A stretch of 64,000 nt of DNA, taken from NCBI RefSeq assembly GCF_013280595.1, contig NZ_JAAATY010000004.1, forward strand, positions 344,062 through 408,061, written 5' to 3'. How positions within the stretch are numbered: position 1 is the stretch's first letter; each line of letters begins with the position of its first letter. The notes under the pieces were generated by a model, which ran no database searches, was not told the DNA's origin, and worked only from the letters and a program-made list of their open reading frames with translations. Positions 11,118-20,361 of the stretch are shown one piece after another. The position numbers and the translations under genes are program-made. The DNA comes from Kibdelosporangium persicum (lineage in GTDB: Bacteria > Actinomycetota > Actinomycetes > Mycobacteriales > Pseudonocardiaceae).

Positions 11118-12527
11118 ATGTCTGATCGCCTGTCCGCGGTGGACGCGTCGTTCATCTACCTGGAGGACCAGGCGACGCCGATGCACGTCGGCGGTGTCGC
11201 CGTGTTCCGGCGCCCGCGCGGCGGCTTCGACTACGACGAGCTGGTCAGGATGATCGAGCAGCGGCTCGACCTCATCCCGCGTTACCGCCAGAAGGTCCAG
11301 TCCGTGCCGGGTCACCTGGCCAGGCCGGTCTGGGTCGACGACGCCGGCTTCGACCTGACCTACCACGTGCGGCGCTCCGCCCTGCCCAGGCCGGGCAACG
11401 ACGACCAGCTGCACGACCTGGTCGCGCGGCTGATGTCCCGGCCGCTGGACCCGACCAGGCCGTTGTGGGAGACGTACCTGGTCGAAGGCCTGGCGCAGAG
11501 CCGGTTCGCGATCGTCACCAAGACCCACCTGGCGCTCGTCGACGGGGTCGGCACGATCGACATCGGCCAGCTCATCCTGGACACGTCTCCGCAGGTCGGG
11601 CACCACAGCGACGGCGCGTGGATCCCGCAGCGCCCGCCGACGTCCACAAAACTCCTGCTCGACGCGATCACGGACGCCGTCCAGCGGCCACGGGAGCTGG
11701 TCGAGAACGCCCGCGCGGCCGCGGGCGACCTCTTCTCCAGCACCCTCGTGAAGCGGATCGCGGACACGGCAGGCGGCCTGGTCACGGCGATCGGCACGGC
11801 GAGCACCGCGCCAAGCGGGCCCTTGAACGTCCGGATTTCGCCGCAGCGCCGGTTCACGGTCGCGAGGACCAGCCTGGACGACTTCAAGGCCATCCGTAGC
11901 GAGCACAACTGCACGGTCAACGACGCCGTCCTGGCCACGCTCGCGGGTGCGTTGCGTACGTGGCTGTTGTCGCGCGGCCGGAACGTCACCTCGTCGACGA
12001 CGCTCCGTGCGCTGGTTCCCTTGGCCGTGCGGGAAGACGAGGACGACGAGACCGTGCCGGGCATGCTCGGCAACATGGTCACGGCGAAACTGGTCGATCT
12101 GCCTGTCGGCGAGCCGAACGCGGTCGTGCGGCTGCATCACGTGAGTCACGCGATGCGCGTGCACAATGCCTCGGCGAGCAAGGTCGCGGCCGGCGCTTTG
12201 CGCAGGATGAGCGGGTTCGCGCCGCCGACGCTGCACTCGCTGGGCGCCCGTGCCGCGGGGTCGTTCTCCCGCAGGATCTTCAACGTGGTGATCACCAACG
12301 TGCCCGGCCCGCAGGAGCCGCTGTACGCGGGCAACGCCAAGATGATGGAGATGTTCCCGGTCGTTCCGCTGGTGCGCAACCAGGCACTGGCGATCGGGGT
12401 CACCTCGTACGACGGTGGCGTCTACTTCGGACTCAACGGGGACCGGGGCGCCATGTCCGATGTGGACAACCTGGCCAGGATGGTCGAGGAGTCCTTGGAA
12501 GAACTGCTTTCGACGGTAAGGGTGTGA
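11118..12527 (+). CDS. WS/DGAT-family acyltransferase with altered active-site motif
   Basis: 469 aa from ATG 11118. It matches wax ester synthase/acyl-CoA:diacylglycerol acyltransferases: N-terminal LSAVDASFIYLEDQATPMHVG, then the condensation-like core, then NVVITNVPGPQEPLYAG. Position matches mycobacterial tgs3. The family active site HHxxxDG reads here THLALVDG: His137 is kept but the following, normally catalytic, His is Leu138 (CTG at 11529-11531). Reduced or changed activity is therefore possible. It is followed after 4 nt by the DUF6912-like gene. Confidence 0.9.
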   Translation: MSDRLSAVDASFIYLEDQATPMHVGGVAVFRRPRGGFDYDELVRMIEQRLDLIPRYRQKVQSVPGHLARPVWVDDAGFDLTYHVRRSALPRPGNDDQLHDLVARLMSRPLDPTRPLWETYLVEGLAQSRFAIVTKTHLALVDGVGTIDIGQLILDTSPQVGHHSDGAWIPQRPPTSTKLLLDAITDAVQRPRELVENARAAAGDLFSSTLVKRIADTAGGLVTAIGTASTAPSGPLNVRISPQRRFTVARTSLDDFKAIRSEHNCTVNDAVLATLAGALRTWLLSRGRNVTSSTTLRALVPLAVREDEDDETVPGMLGNMVTAKLVDLPVGEPNAVVRLHHVSHAMRVHNASASKVAAGALRRMSGFAPPTLHSLGARAAGSFSRRIFNVVITNVPGPQEPLYAGNAKMMEMFPVVPLVRNQALAIGVTSYDGGVYFGLNGDRGAMSDVDNLARMVEESLEELLSTVRV

Positions 12528-12531
12528 GGGC

Positions 12532-13023
12532 GTGCGGGTCTATCTTCCTGCCACGATCACGATGCTGCACGAGCTCAACACGGCTGGCGAGTTCAAGCCG
12601 TTGAACGGCACCGCCTTCGCGGTGACGCCGGCGTTGCGCGAGTCGTACACCGAGGGGTCGGCCGAGGATCTCGAGTACGTGGCGATGGCCGACGCGGCCA
12701 GGGCCTCGTTGCGGCTCCTCAGTGCCGACCCGGAGGCGATGCGCCGCCGCGTGGTCGTCGCGGCCGACGTGGAGGGTGTGACGCCGCGGCCGGACCTGGA
12801 CAACTCGGTCGTCCGGCTGTCCGGCGTGGTCGTGCTCAAGGACGTCGCGTCGATCCACGTCGACGCCTCCGACGCGGAGGACGCCGTGGCCAAGGCCGTC
12901 ACGGTGATTGACGCTGCGGACATGGGCGACGAGGACGCAGAATTCGTGGTGGGTGACGCCGAGGACCACGAACTGGCCTGGTACGCCACCCAGGAGCTGC
13001 CGTTCTTGCTGGAGCTGATGTAG
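12532..13023 (+). CDS. DUF6912/Rv3231c-like conserved protein
   Basis: 163 aa, GTG 12532, 4 nt behind the acyltransferase. It has an N-terminal RVYLPATITML strand, a helical segment, RRRVVVAADVEGV, and an acidic C-terminal half ending HELAWYATQELPFLLELM. The family is conserved in actinobacteria next to tgs3-like genes. Function unknown; no metal or nucleotide motif is visible and it looks cytoplasmic. Likely co-transcribed with the acyltransferase and pruA (11 nt gap). Confidence 0.82.
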   Translation: MRVYLPATITMLHELNTAGEFKPLNGTAFAVTPALRESYTEGSAEDLEYVAMADAARASLRLLSADPEAMRRRVVVAADVEGVTPRPDLDNSVVRLSGVVVLKDVASIHVDASDAEDAVAKAVTVIDAADMGDEDAEFVVGDAEDHELAWYATQELPFLLELM

Positions 13024-13034
13024 AGGAGCGCTCG

Positions 13035-14663
13035 ATGGACGCCGTCCCGGCCGTGCCACAAGCCCGCAACGAGCCGATCAGGTCGTACGCCCCGGGAACA
13101 CCGGAACGCGAGTCACTCCAGGCCGCCGTCGCGGCCATGGAGGGCGATCAGACCGAGTTCACCATGACGATCGGTGGCGAGCAGCGGATGGCGGGTGGCG
13201 ACCGGGTGGACGTCGTCCAGCCCCACGACCGTGCGCACGTCCTCGGCCAGATCGCGCAGGCCACGCACGCGGACGTGCGCGCCGCCGTCGCGGCCGCCAA
13301 GGCCGCCGCGCCCGCCTGGCGTGACCTGCCGTTCGAGCAGCGCGCGGCGATCCTGCTGCGGGCCGCGGACCTGCTTGCCGGGCCGTGGCGCGACACCCTG
13401 AACGCGGCGACCATTCTCGGCCAGTCGAAGTCCGTGCAGCAGGCCGAGATCGACAGCGCCTGCGAGCTGATCGACTTCTGGCGGTTCAACGTCTCGTTCG
13501 CCCGCCGGATCCTGGCCGAACAGCCCGAGTCGAGCGCGGGCATGTGGAACCGGTTCGACCACCGGCCGCTGGACGGGTTCGTCGTGGCGATCACACCGTT
13601 CAACTTCACCGCGATCGCAGGCAACCTGCCGACCGCGCCCGCGCTGATGGGCAACACGGTGGTCTGGAAGCCGTCGCCGACGCAGTCCCTGGCCGCACAC
13701 CACACCATGCGCCTGCTCGAAGCCGCGGGCCTGCCGCCCGGCGTGATCAACCTGGTGACCGGCGACGGGCCCGCGGTCAGCGAGGTCGCGTTGTCCGACC
13801 CGGACTTCGCCGGGCTGCACTTCACCGGCTCCACCAGGACGTTCAAGTACCTGTGGCGGACCATCGCGGAGAACCTGGACACCTACCGCGCGTACCCGCG
13901 GATCGTCGGCGAGACCGGCGGCAAGGACTTCGTCGTGGCGCACAGTTCCGCGGACCCGCGGGTGCTCACGACCGGGCTGGTCCGCGGTGCGTTCGAGTAC
14001 CAGGGCCAGAAGTGTTCGGCGGCGTCCCGTGCGTACGTCGCCCGTTCGCTGTGGGAGGGCGGTGTCCGGGACGAGCTCGTGGACGTGACGAAGTCCTTGT
14101 CCTACGGCGATGTCACGGACTTCTCGCACTTCGGCGGCGCGGTGATCGACTCGCGGGCGTACGCCAAGCACGCGGCGTTGTTCGAGCAGGTGCGCGGCGA
14201 GGGCAAGCTGGACGTGCTGACCGGCGCGGTGGCCGACGACAGCGTGGGTTTCTTTGTCCAGCCGACGATTCTGACCGGCGACGACCCGACACACGACGTG
14301 TTCCGGACCGAGTACTTCGGGCCGATCCTGGCGGTGCACGTCTACGACGACGCCGACTACTCGAAGGTCCTCGAATCGGTCGACTCAGCCTCGCCGTACG
14401 GCCTGACAGGCGCGGTGTTCGCGACCGACCGGCACGCCGTGGCGGAGGCGCAGCGCGCTTTGCGGTTCACAGCGGGGAACTTCTACATCAACGACAAGCC
14501 GACCGGCGCGGTCGTCGGGCAGCAGCCGTTCGGCGGCGGCCGCGCGTCGGGCACGAACGACAAGGCAGGCTCGATCTTCAACCTGCAACGCTGGATCAGC
14601 CCACGGTCGATCAAGGAGACGTTCGTCCCGCCGACCGACCACACCTACCCCCACATGGCCTGA
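13035..14663 (+). CDS. pruA: L-glutamate gamma-semialdehyde dehydrogenase (P5C dehydrogenase)
   Basis: 542-aa NAD-dependent aldehyde dehydrogenase of proline catabolism, oxidising glutamate semialdehyde to glutamate. Diagnostic features are the long N-terminus, FNFTAIAGNLPTAPALMGN, the active-site Glu in GETGGKDF, the nucleophile Cys327 in GQKCSAASR, and NFYINDKPTGAVVGQQPFGG, typical of P5C dehydrogenase rather than other ALDHs. No proline dehydrogenase (putB) is visible next to it. It starts at ATG 13035 behind GAGGAGCG, and a perfect hairpin repeat immediately follows the stop. Confidence 0.94.
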   Translation: MDAVPAVPQARNEPIRSYAPGTPERESLQAAVAAMEGDQTEFTMTIGGEQRMAGGDRVDVVQPHDRAHVLGQIAQATHADVRAAVAAAKAAAPAWRDLPFEQRAAILLRAADLLAGPWRDTLNAATILGQSKSVQQAEIDSACELIDFWRFNVSFARRILAEQPESSAGMWNRFDHRPLDGFVVAITPFNFTAIAGNLPTAPALMGNTVVWKPSPTQSLAAHHTMRLLEAAGLPPGVINLVTGDGPAVSEVALSDPDFAGLHFTGSTRTFKYLWRTIAENLDTYRAYPRIVGETGGKDFVVAHSSADPRVLTTGLVRGAFEYQGQKCSAASRAYVARSLWEGGVRDELVDVTKSLSYGDVTDFSHFGGAVIDSRAYAKHAALFEQVRGEGKLDVLTGAVADDSVGFFVQPTILTGDDPTHDVFRTEYFGPILAVHVYDDADYSKVLESVDSASPYGLTGAVFATDRHAVAEAQRALRFTAGNFYINDKPTGAVVGQQPFGGGRASGTNDKAGSIFNLQRWISPRSIKETFVPPTDHTYPHMA

Positions 14664-14666
14664 AAA

Positions 14667-14716
14667 CCCTCGTGAGTGTTTGTCAGGGTTAGAACCCTGA
14701 CAAACACTCACGAGGG
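14667..14716 (+). repeat. Dispersed hairpin element, copy 2 (near-perfect 50-bp palindrome)
   Basis: 24-bp perfect arms (14667-14690, 14693-14716) around AG. Relative to copy 1 the arm reads TTTGTC and GACAAA instead of TTTATC and GATAAA, a paired change that keeps base pairing. It lies between the convergent pruA and lipoprotein genes, where it could act as a bidirectional terminator. Confidence 0.92.
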
Positions 14717-14725
14717 GCTACCTGG

Positions 14726-15568
14726 TCAGTTGTTGGCGATCTGGTCGGCGGACGGTGCCTTGATGTCCACCGGCTGGCCCCAGTCCTTGTAGGTGGCTTC
14801 CATGTCCACCTTCATGTTGTTCGGGCCGGGGATCTCGCTGGTGATCTTGACCGGCAGGTCGTCGGAGTTGACCCACCAGTCCATGTCGAACGACTTGATG
14901 CCGAGCTGGCTCAGCTGCTTGGCCGACTCCTTGGCCTCGGGCGTCGGAGCGCTCTCGGCCATCTTGGCGGTGTCGATGGTGATGTCGTAGTGCGTCACCT
15001 GCTCGCCGTCCAGCGTTTCCTTGCTGGTCTTGTTGATCGTGCCGGCGGCCTTGATCTGCTCGACCTGCTTCTCGATGTCGAAGCTGTCGTCGATGCTGTC
15101 CAGCATCGGGGTCATCTGCTTGGACAGCGGGTCGTCGCCGCCCGGCGTGACCTTGTTCCACGGCTTGGCCGCGGAGCCGCCGCCCGCGCCCGCCGGCATC
15201 TTGATGTAGAGGATCTTGTCGACCAGGATCATCTCCATCTGCATGCTGCCGACGTTCATCTTCATCTGCATGGAGGAGTTTTCGCCGTCGGCGTTGATCG
15301 CGCCGTCGCCCTTGAACGACTGACCCGCGGCGCCGACCTCGAACGCGATCTTGGCGCTCTTCTTGGCGTCGCTCTTGCTGTTGATCGCGTTGGCCAGGTC
15401 GTTCGCGCTGCCGAAGTCCTTCTTACCGCCGTTACCGCCGGCCGTCGGTTCCGACGACGTCGAGCCGGAGCCACCCGAAGCGACCGGCGTGCCCGTCTCC
15501 TTGCTGGCACAGCCGACCACGGTCAGCGCGAGCACCACACCCGCGGCCAGTATCCCGGTCTTGCGCAT
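14726..15568 (-). CDS. Secreted lipoprotein, LppX/LprAFG-like
   Basis: 280 aa. The signal peptide ends in the lipobox VVGCAS with the lipidated Cys near residue 20, followed by a low-complexity Gly/Ser/Thr linker and a domain around 55-275 rich in amphipathic beta strands (GDGAINADGENSSMQMKMNVG, WWVNSDDLPVKITSEI). The pattern fits the LolA/LppX-like half-barrel that carries lipids in actinobacteria. Substrate unknown; family assignment is by overall pattern and less certain than the lipoprotein call. Confidence 0.8.
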   Translation of the reverse strand: MRKTGILAAGVVLALTVVGCASKETGTPVASGGSGSTSSEPTAGGNGGKKDFGSANDLANAINSKSDAKKSAKIAFEVGAAGQSFKGDGAINADGENSSMQMKMNVGSMQMEMILVDKILYIKMPAGAGGGSAAKPWNKVTPGGDDPLSKQMTPMLDSIDDSFDIEKQVEQIKAAGTINKTSKETLDGEQVTHYDITIDTAKMAESAPTPEAKESAKQLSQLGIKSFDMDWWVNSDDLPVKITSEIPGPNNMKVDMEATYKDWGQPVDIKAPSADQIANN

Positions 15569-15670
15569 ACTTCTTTCCTAACCCCAGCTGGTACGTGAGA
15601 ACTAATTCGGTTCGCACGGTAGCAGTGCACGCGCGCCGAGACGGCGGAAGCGGCATATTTCCTGGTCACA

Positions 15671-16711
15671 CTACTCGTCGGCCTGTTCGCGCTGTGATTC
15701 GTCGAGTCCAGCGCGTGACGAGAGCAGCCGCCGCAGCGATTCCAGCCTGCCCTGGGTGGCGCTGCCGTCGGCGACCACGGTGTCCAGCATGCAGTCCGGG
15801 TCTTCCGGCGGGCCCAGATGCCCGCAGCCGGACGGGCATTCCTCTGCGGCTTCGACGAATTCCGGGAACGCGGCGACGATGTCGTCGGGTTCGATGTGGG
15901 CCAGGCCGAACGACCGGATCCCCGGTGTGTCGATCACCCAGCCGCCGTCCGGCAACGGCAGCGCGACCGCGGTCACCGACGTGTGCCTGCCCTTGCCGAC
16001 CGCACTGACCACGCCGGTCTCCCGGCCGGCGTCCGGCACGAGTTTGTTCACCAGCGTCGACTTGCCGACGCCGGAGTGCCCGACCAGCGCGGTGACCTGG
16101 TCGCGCAGTTGCTGCCTGACCTTGTCGGGTTCCTCGTCCTGCCTGGTCACCAGCACCGGCATGGCGAGGTCGGCGTACACGGCGATGATGTCGTCCGGGC
16201 CGGCCAGGTCCGACTTGGTCAGGCACAGCACCGGCTCCAGGCCACCCGCGTAGGCCGCGACCAGCGCGCGGTCGATGAAACCCGTCCTGGGCGGGGGATC
16301 GGCCAACGCGACCACGATCAGCAGTTGCGACGCGTTCGCGACCACAACCCGCTCGAACGGATCCGTGTCGTCCGCGGTGCGCCGCAGCACGCTCGTCCGG
16401 TCCGCGACGCGCACGATCCGCGCGAGCGTGTCCGGCTTGCCGCTGGTGTCGCCGACCAGGTCGACGTTGTCGCCGATGACGACCGGCGTACGCCCCAGTT
16501 CACGCGCGCGCATCGCGACGACGATGCGCTCCGGGGCGCCCTCCAGCGCGCACGTCCACCGGCCGCGGTCCTTGCCGACGACCATCGCGGTCACCGCGTC
16601 GGCGTGCTCCGGGCGTCTTTTCGTCCGGGGCCTGGTGCCGCGACCTGGGCGGACGCGCACGTCCGACTCGTCGAGCCTGCTCCAGTCGCGGCGCCGGTCC
16701 CGCGGGCTCAC
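15671..16711 (-). CDS. rsgA: Ribosome small subunit biogenesis GTPase RsgA
   Basis: 346 aa. A circularly permuted GTPase: the G4-like TKSDL (about residue 190) precedes G1 GHSGVGKST (about 235) and G3 DTPGIR (about 280). An OB-fold lies at the N-terminus and a zinc-binding CPSGCGH...DC knuckle at the C-terminus. It assists late 30S maturation. GTG 16711 starts 2 nt after the aroA stop, with GGAGG inside the aroA end; an open frame further upstream (to 16801) overlaps aroA and is unlikely to be translated. Same operon as aroA. Confidence 0.95.
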   Translation of the reverse strand: MSPRDRRRDWSRLDESDVRVRPGRGTRPRTKRRPEHADAVTAMVVGKDRGRWTCALEGAPERIVVAMRARELGRTPVVIGDNVDLVGDTSGKPDTLARIVRVADRTSVLRRTADDTDPFERVVVANASQLLIVVALADPPPRTGFIDRALVAAYAGGLEPVLCLTKSDLAGPDDIIAVYADLAMPVLVTRQDEEPDKVRQQLRDQVTALVGHSGVGKSTLVNKLVPDAGRETGVVSAVGKGRHTSVTAVALPLPDGGWVIDTPGIRSFGLAHIEPDDIVAAFPEFVEAAEECPSGCGHLGPPEDPDCMLDTVVADGSATQGRLESLRRLLSSRAGLDESQREQADE

Positions 16712-16712
16712 G

Positions 16713-17978
16713 TCACTGGCCTCCGCCGAGCATCCGCGCCCACATCCCGGGGAAGTCCGGCAGCGTCTTGCTGGTCGTGGCGATGTCGTCGACCTCGACA
16801 CCGTCGACGACCAGGCCGAGGATCGCGCCCGCGGTGGCCATCCGGTGGTCGGCGTACGCCTTCCACGGCCCGCCGTGCAGCGGCTTCGGGCGGATCACCA
16901 GGCCGTCCTCGGTCTCTTCGACGTCTCCGCCGAGCCCGTTCAGATCCTCGGCCAACGCGGCCAAGCGGTCCGTCTCGTGGCCGCGCAGATGCGCGATCCC
17001 ACGCAGTACGGACTGGCCCCGCGCCAGCGCGGCCAGCGCGGCGATCGTCGGCGTCAGCTCGCCGACGTCGTGCAGGTCGACGTCCACACCGGACAGTTCG
17101 GCCGGCGCGGTCACCGTCAGCCCCTCGGCGCCCAGTTCGACCGTGCAGCCCATCTGCTCGAGGATGCCGCGGATGTCGTCGCCCGGCTGGGTCGTCTCCG
17201 ACGGCCAGCCGGTGACCGTCACCCGTCCGCCGGTGACCGCGGCGGCGGCCAAAAACGGCGTCGCGTTGGACAGATCCGGCTCGACAACCCATTCCCTGCC
17301 CTGGATCGCGCCGGGCCGCACCTGCCAGATGTCCGGCTCGGAGTCGTTCACCTCGACGCCGGCCGCGCGCAGCATCTGGACTGTCATCTCGATGTGCGGC
17401 ATCGACGGGACCGGCTTGCCGTCGTGCCGGACGGTCAAACCCTTGTCGTAGCGCGGACCGGACAGCAACAGGCCGGACACGAACTGCGACGACGCCGACG
17501 CGTCGATGGTCACCTCACCGCCGGGCAGCGAGCCCTTTCCGTGCAGCGTGAAGGGAAGCCGGTCGCCGGTGATGTCCGCGCCGAGGCCGCGCAGCGCGTC
17601 CAGGATCGTCCCCATCGGACGCTCGCGGGCGTACTCGTCGCCGTCGAACCGGATCTCGCCCTGTCCGATGGCTGCGGCCGGGGGCAGGAACCGCATGACG
17701 GTGCCGGCCAGCCCGCAGTCGACGTCCGCGGGGCCGTGCAGTGCGGCCGGGGTGACCAGCCAGTCTTCGCCTTCGTCGGTGATCTGGGCGCCGAGTGACC
17801 GCAAAGCGGCGACCATGAGGTTGGTGTCACGGCTGCGCAACGGGGTACGGACAGCGGAGGGGCTGTCCGCCAGCGCGGCGAGGATCAGGGCACGGTTGGT
17901 GATCGACTTCGACCCGGGAATGGACACGGTGGCACGGACAGGGCTGGCGGAGACCGGGGCGACCCAAGGCTGCGTCAT
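16713..17978 (-). CDS. aroA: 3-phosphoshikimate 1-carboxyvinyltransferase (EPSP synthase)
   Basis: 421-aa shikimate pathway enzyme that joins PEP and shikimate-3-phosphate. Visible are the substrate loop [13 protein letters not shown] near the N-terminus, [36 protein letters not shown]-like and [12 protein letters not shown] segments. MTQPWVAP from ATG 17978 gives the normal family start; another ATG at 17996 adds six residues. Its promoter must lie in the ~70 bp facing the divergent SRAP gene. Upstream gene of the aroA-rsgA pair. Confidence 0.95.
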   Translation of the reverse strand: MTQPWVAPVSASPVRATVSIPGSKSITNRALILAALADSPSAVRTPLRSRDTNLMVAALRSLGAQITDEGEDWLVTPAALHGPADVDCGLAGTVMRFLPPAAAIGQGEIRFDGDEYARERPMGTILDALRGLGADITGDRLPFTLHGKGSLPGGEVTIDASASSQFVSGLLLSGPRYDKGLTVRHDGKPVPSMPHIEMTVQMLRAAGVEVNDSEPDIWQVRPGAIQGREWVVEPDLSNATPFLAAAAVTGGRVTVTGWPSETTQPGDDIRGILEQMGCTVELGAEGLTVTAPAELSGVDVDLHDVGELTPTIAALAALARGQSVLRGIAHLRGHETDRLAALAEDLNGLGGDVEETEDGLVIRPKPLHGGPWKAYADHRMATAGAILGLVVDGVEVDDIATTSKTLPDFPGMWARMLGGGQ

Positions 17979-18050
17979 GGGTCGATGATCCCCCATGCAC
18001 TCGCCAGTCCGGCGCGCACGTGCCACGATTCGGATGGAGGTGTTGTCGAA

Positions 18051-18806
18051 TTGTGCGGTAGGTACGCGTCCACCAAGAACCCCGCGACGCTCGCGGCCGA
18101 GTTCGACGCCGTGGACGCGACAGAGGACGCGATCAAGGGCCCGGACTACAACGTGGCGCCGACCCGCAACGTCGTCGCGGTGGTGCAACGGCATCCGCGC
18201 ACCGAGGACGGCGAGCCGGACATGTCCACCACGGAACGCACGCTGCGCGTGATGAAGTGGGGGCTGGTCCCGGCGTGGGCGAAGGACCCGAAAGGCGGCG
18301 CGAAGATGATCAACGCGCGGTCCGAGAGCGCGGCCGAGAAACCGGCGTTCCGCACGTCGTGGACCAAACGACGGTGCCTGATGCCCGCCGACGGCTGGTA
18401 CGAGTGGCAGCGCGACGGCAAGGTGAAGCAGCCGTACTTCACCACCAGGAAGGACGGCGCTTCACTGGCCATGGCCGGCCTGTGGACGGTCTGGCGGGAC
18501 AAGCAACAGCCGGACAGCCCGCCGCTGGTGACGTGCTCGGTGCTGACCATGCCCGCGGTGGACCAGCTGGCCGAGATCCACGACCGGATGCCGGTCCTGA
18601 TGCCGCCGGACCGCTGGGCGGCCTGGCTGGACCCGGACAACACCGACCCGTCCGGCCTGATCGCCCCGCCGTCGGAGGACTTCCTGGCCGCGCTGGAGCT
18701 GCGCCCGGTGTCGCCCGCGGTGAACAGCATCAAGAACAACGGGCCGGAACTGATGGCCCCCGCCGTGGAACAGGACGAGCCCGCCCTGTTCGACCTGGGC
18801 CGATGA
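18051..18806 (+). CDS. SRAP-family protein (HMCES/YedK-like), abasic-site DNA-protein crosslinker
   Basis: 251 aa. SRAP proteins crosslink to abasic sites in ssDNA through Cys2, which must follow the initiator directly. TTG 18051 gives M-C-G-R-Y, with GGAGG at 18036-18040 as ribosome binding site; upstream starts would bury the Cys, which decides the start. Other motifs: NVAPTR (Asn of the active site), NARSE (catalytic Glu), ADGWYEW, and the late His in EIHDRMPV. It overlaps the downstream hydrolase by 4 nt and diverges from aroA. Confidence 0.93.
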   Translation: MCGRYASTKNPATLAAEFDAVDATEDAIKGPDYNVAPTRNVVAVVQRHPRTEDGEPDMSTTERTLRVMKWGLVPAWAKDPKGGAKMINARSESAAEKPAFRTSWTKRRCLMPADGWYEWQRDGKVKQPYFTTRKDGASLAMAGLWTVWRDKQQPDSPPLVTCSVLTMPAVDQLAEIHDRMPVLMPPDRWAAWLDPDNTDPSGLIAPPSEDFLAALELRPVSPAVNSIKNNGPELMAPAVEQDEPALFDLGR

Positions 18807-19414
18807 CCACAGCCGAGATCATGACCCCGCGCGGGCCGGCTCGCGCGGAGCTGCACTGCGCCGTCGAAGGCCGAGCGGCCCTGCTGCTCGGCCACGGCGC
18901 GGGCGGCGGCATCGGCGCCCCCGACCTCGTCGCCGCGACCCGCGGCGCGACCGCGGCAGGCGTGCACGTGGCGCTGGTCGAGCAGCCCTACCGGGTCGCC
19001 GGTCGCCGGGTTCCGGCACCGGCCGCACAGCTCGACGAGGCCTGGCTGGCGGTCGTCGACGACTTGGCCGTGCGCTGGTTCACCGACTTGCCGCTGGTCT
19101 TCGGCGGGCGGTCGTCAGGCGCCCGTGTCGCGTGCCGGACGGCTTCGGAGGGCGAGGCGGTGGCCGTGCTGTGCCTGGCGTTCCCCCTGCACCCGCCTGG
19201 AAAGCCCGAGAAGACCCGCCAGCCCGAGCTGGACGGGGTCGAGGTGCCCGTCCTGGTGGTCCAGGGCGAGAAGGACACCTTCGGCCGTCCTGAGCCCGCA
19301 CACCACCGCGAGGTCGTGCTCCTGGCGGGCGACCACAGCCTCAAGGCCGACGTGAAGGGCGTGTCGCGGACCGTGCAGGACTGGCTCTCCCGAGTCCTCC
19401 GTCCACTGGACTGA
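18803..19414 (+). CDS. Alpha/beta-hydrolase (Tex30/KANL3-like)
   Basis: 203 aa, ATG 18803 in a 4-nt ATGA overlap with the SRAP gene. It has the hydrolase core: LLLGHGAGGG oxyanion region, nucleophile elbow GGRSSGAR, VLVVQGEKDTFG acid strand, and a late GDHSL His. Small dienelactone-hydrolase-like proteins of this kind have no firm substrate. Coupling to the SRAP gene is regular in actinobacteria but no joint function is established. Confidence 0.87.
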   Translation: MTTAEIMTPRGPARAELHCAVEGRAALLLGHGAGGGIGAPDLVAATRGATAAGVHVALVEQPYRVAGRRVPAPAAQLDEAWLAVVDDLAVRWFTDLPLVFGGRSSGARVACRTASEGEAVAVLCLAFPLHPPGKPEKTRQPELDGVEVPVLVVQGEKDTFGRPEPAHHREVVLLAGDHSLKADVKGVSRTVQDWLSRVLRPLD

Positions 19415-19415
19415 A

Positions 19416-19434
19416 CCCGGCGCACCACGCCGGG
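19416..19434 (+). terminator. Hairpin after the hydrolase gene
   Basis: CCCGGCG (19416-19422), 5-nt loop, CGCCGGG (19428-19434), immediately behind the stop. The stem is short and no T-tract follows, so the terminator call is tentative. Confidence 0.45.
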
Positions 19435-19614
19435 CGCTGTCCGTGGCCACACGTGCGCGGCCGCACATCCCCTGAGCGTCGGCAGGCGCCAACGAACCCC
19501 CGCCAGGACGTGCCCTTGCCCCAACACGCCCCGCCGGGCATGCCCTGCCCCAAAAACATGCCTTCGCCCCCAAGACATGCCCCCACCCGATCCCGGGGGG
19601 CGACCCCGAGCCCA
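19435..19614. other. Non-coding region with degenerate CATGCC repeats
   Basis: No gene seen. About 19500-19590 holds three imperfect copies of a C-rich motif built from (A/G)(C/T)(A/G)TGCC(C/T), a CCCCAA-like stretch and ACATGCC, such as CATGCCCTGCCCCAAAAACA at 19539. The ORFs crossing it are compositional. Confidence 0.5.
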
Positions 19615-19680
19615 GTCTACCGGTGGGTAATGCCTGGTAGAAGGGTTACCGGCGGGTTGTGGACAACCAGATTCGACGAC
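19615..19680 (+). repeat. Dispersed ~67-bp repeat, copy B
   Basis: Matches the reverse complement of 9541-9606, including GGTTGTGGACAACCAG, so TTGTCCACA is on the minus strand at 19658-19666. It lies 3' of the ybaK gene in a non-coding gap. Confidence 0.75.
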
Positions 19681-19710
19681 GGTGCCATCGGTACGCCCCG
19701 CCGCGAACGA

Positions 19711-20190
19711 TCAGTAAGCCGCGATCTGCGCGACAACCGCCCCGGTAAGCCGAACCAGGTCGTCCGGAGCCAGTTCGACCTCCAGGCCGCGCCGCCCGGC
19801 GGAGCAGAACACCGTGGCGAACCCGGCCGCCGAACTGTCCAGCACGGTGGGCAAGCGCTTGCGCTGGCCCAGTGGTGAGATCCCGCCGGCCACGTACCCG
19901 GTGGCGCGCTCGGCAACCGCCACGTCAGCCATCCGGGCCTTCTTCCCGCCCACGGCCGCCGCCAGCGCCTTCAGGTCCAACTGGGCCGTCACGGGCACGA
20001 TCCCGACCGTCAAAGCCCCGTCCACCTCGGCCAGCAACGTCTTGAAGACCCGGGCGGGCGCCAGCCCCAGCGCCTCGGCCGCCTCAAGCCCGTACGAGGC
20101 CGCTCGCGGGTCGTGCGAGTACGCGTGCAGCGTGTGCGGAACCTTCTGCTTCGCCAAAAGAGCTGTTCCGGGAGTCCCCTTGCCGGCCAT
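19711..20190 (-). CDS. ybaK: Cys-tRNA(Pro) deacylase YbaK/EbsC
   Basis: 159-aa editing-domain protein that hydrolyses Cys mis-charged on tRNA(Pro). It shows the family pattern: [46 protein letters not shown] with the conserved catalytic-loop Lys, [23 protein letters not shown] and [18 protein letters not shown]. Start ATG 20190. It diverges from sigR; the 170 bp between them hold the SigR-type promoter. Confidence 0.93.
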   Translation of the reverse strand: MAGKGTPGTALLAKQKVPHTLHAYSHDPRAASYGLEAAEALGLAPARVFKTLLAEVDGALTVGIVPVTAQLDLKALAAAVGGKKARMADVAVAERATGYVAGGISPLGQRKRLPTVLDSSAAGFATVFCSAGRRGLEVELAPDDLVRLTGAVVAQIAAY

Positions 20191-20208
20191 GTGGGGGAGC
20201 TTACGGGC

Positions 20209-20235
20209 GGGAATGACACGGCCCCCGGGCGTGTT
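20209..20235 (+). promoter_or_regulatory. SigR-dependent promoter of sigR
   Basis: GGGAAT (20209-20214), 18 bp, GTT (20233-20235): an exact match to the Streptomyces SigR promoter consensus GGGAAT-N18-GTT, on the sigR strand, 127 bp ahead of the main start. Positive autoregulation is well known for this sigma factor; the site itself is read from sequence. Confidence 0.75.
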
Positions 20236-20361
20236 GACCACGACGTGCTGACCGAGATCGCCCCGCAGAAGGCGCCAAGCCGGCTGATCACACGCCGCGT
20301 ATCCTCGTTGAAGTCGCGAGCGTCGACCGGGATCCGTACCGGTCGGTGGGAAGGGAGCGCG

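Noticed and set aside
11025..12236. N-terminal 400-codon extension of the TrmH frame
   Set aside because: The extension is antisense to the WS/DGAT gene; the family start is ATG 11024.
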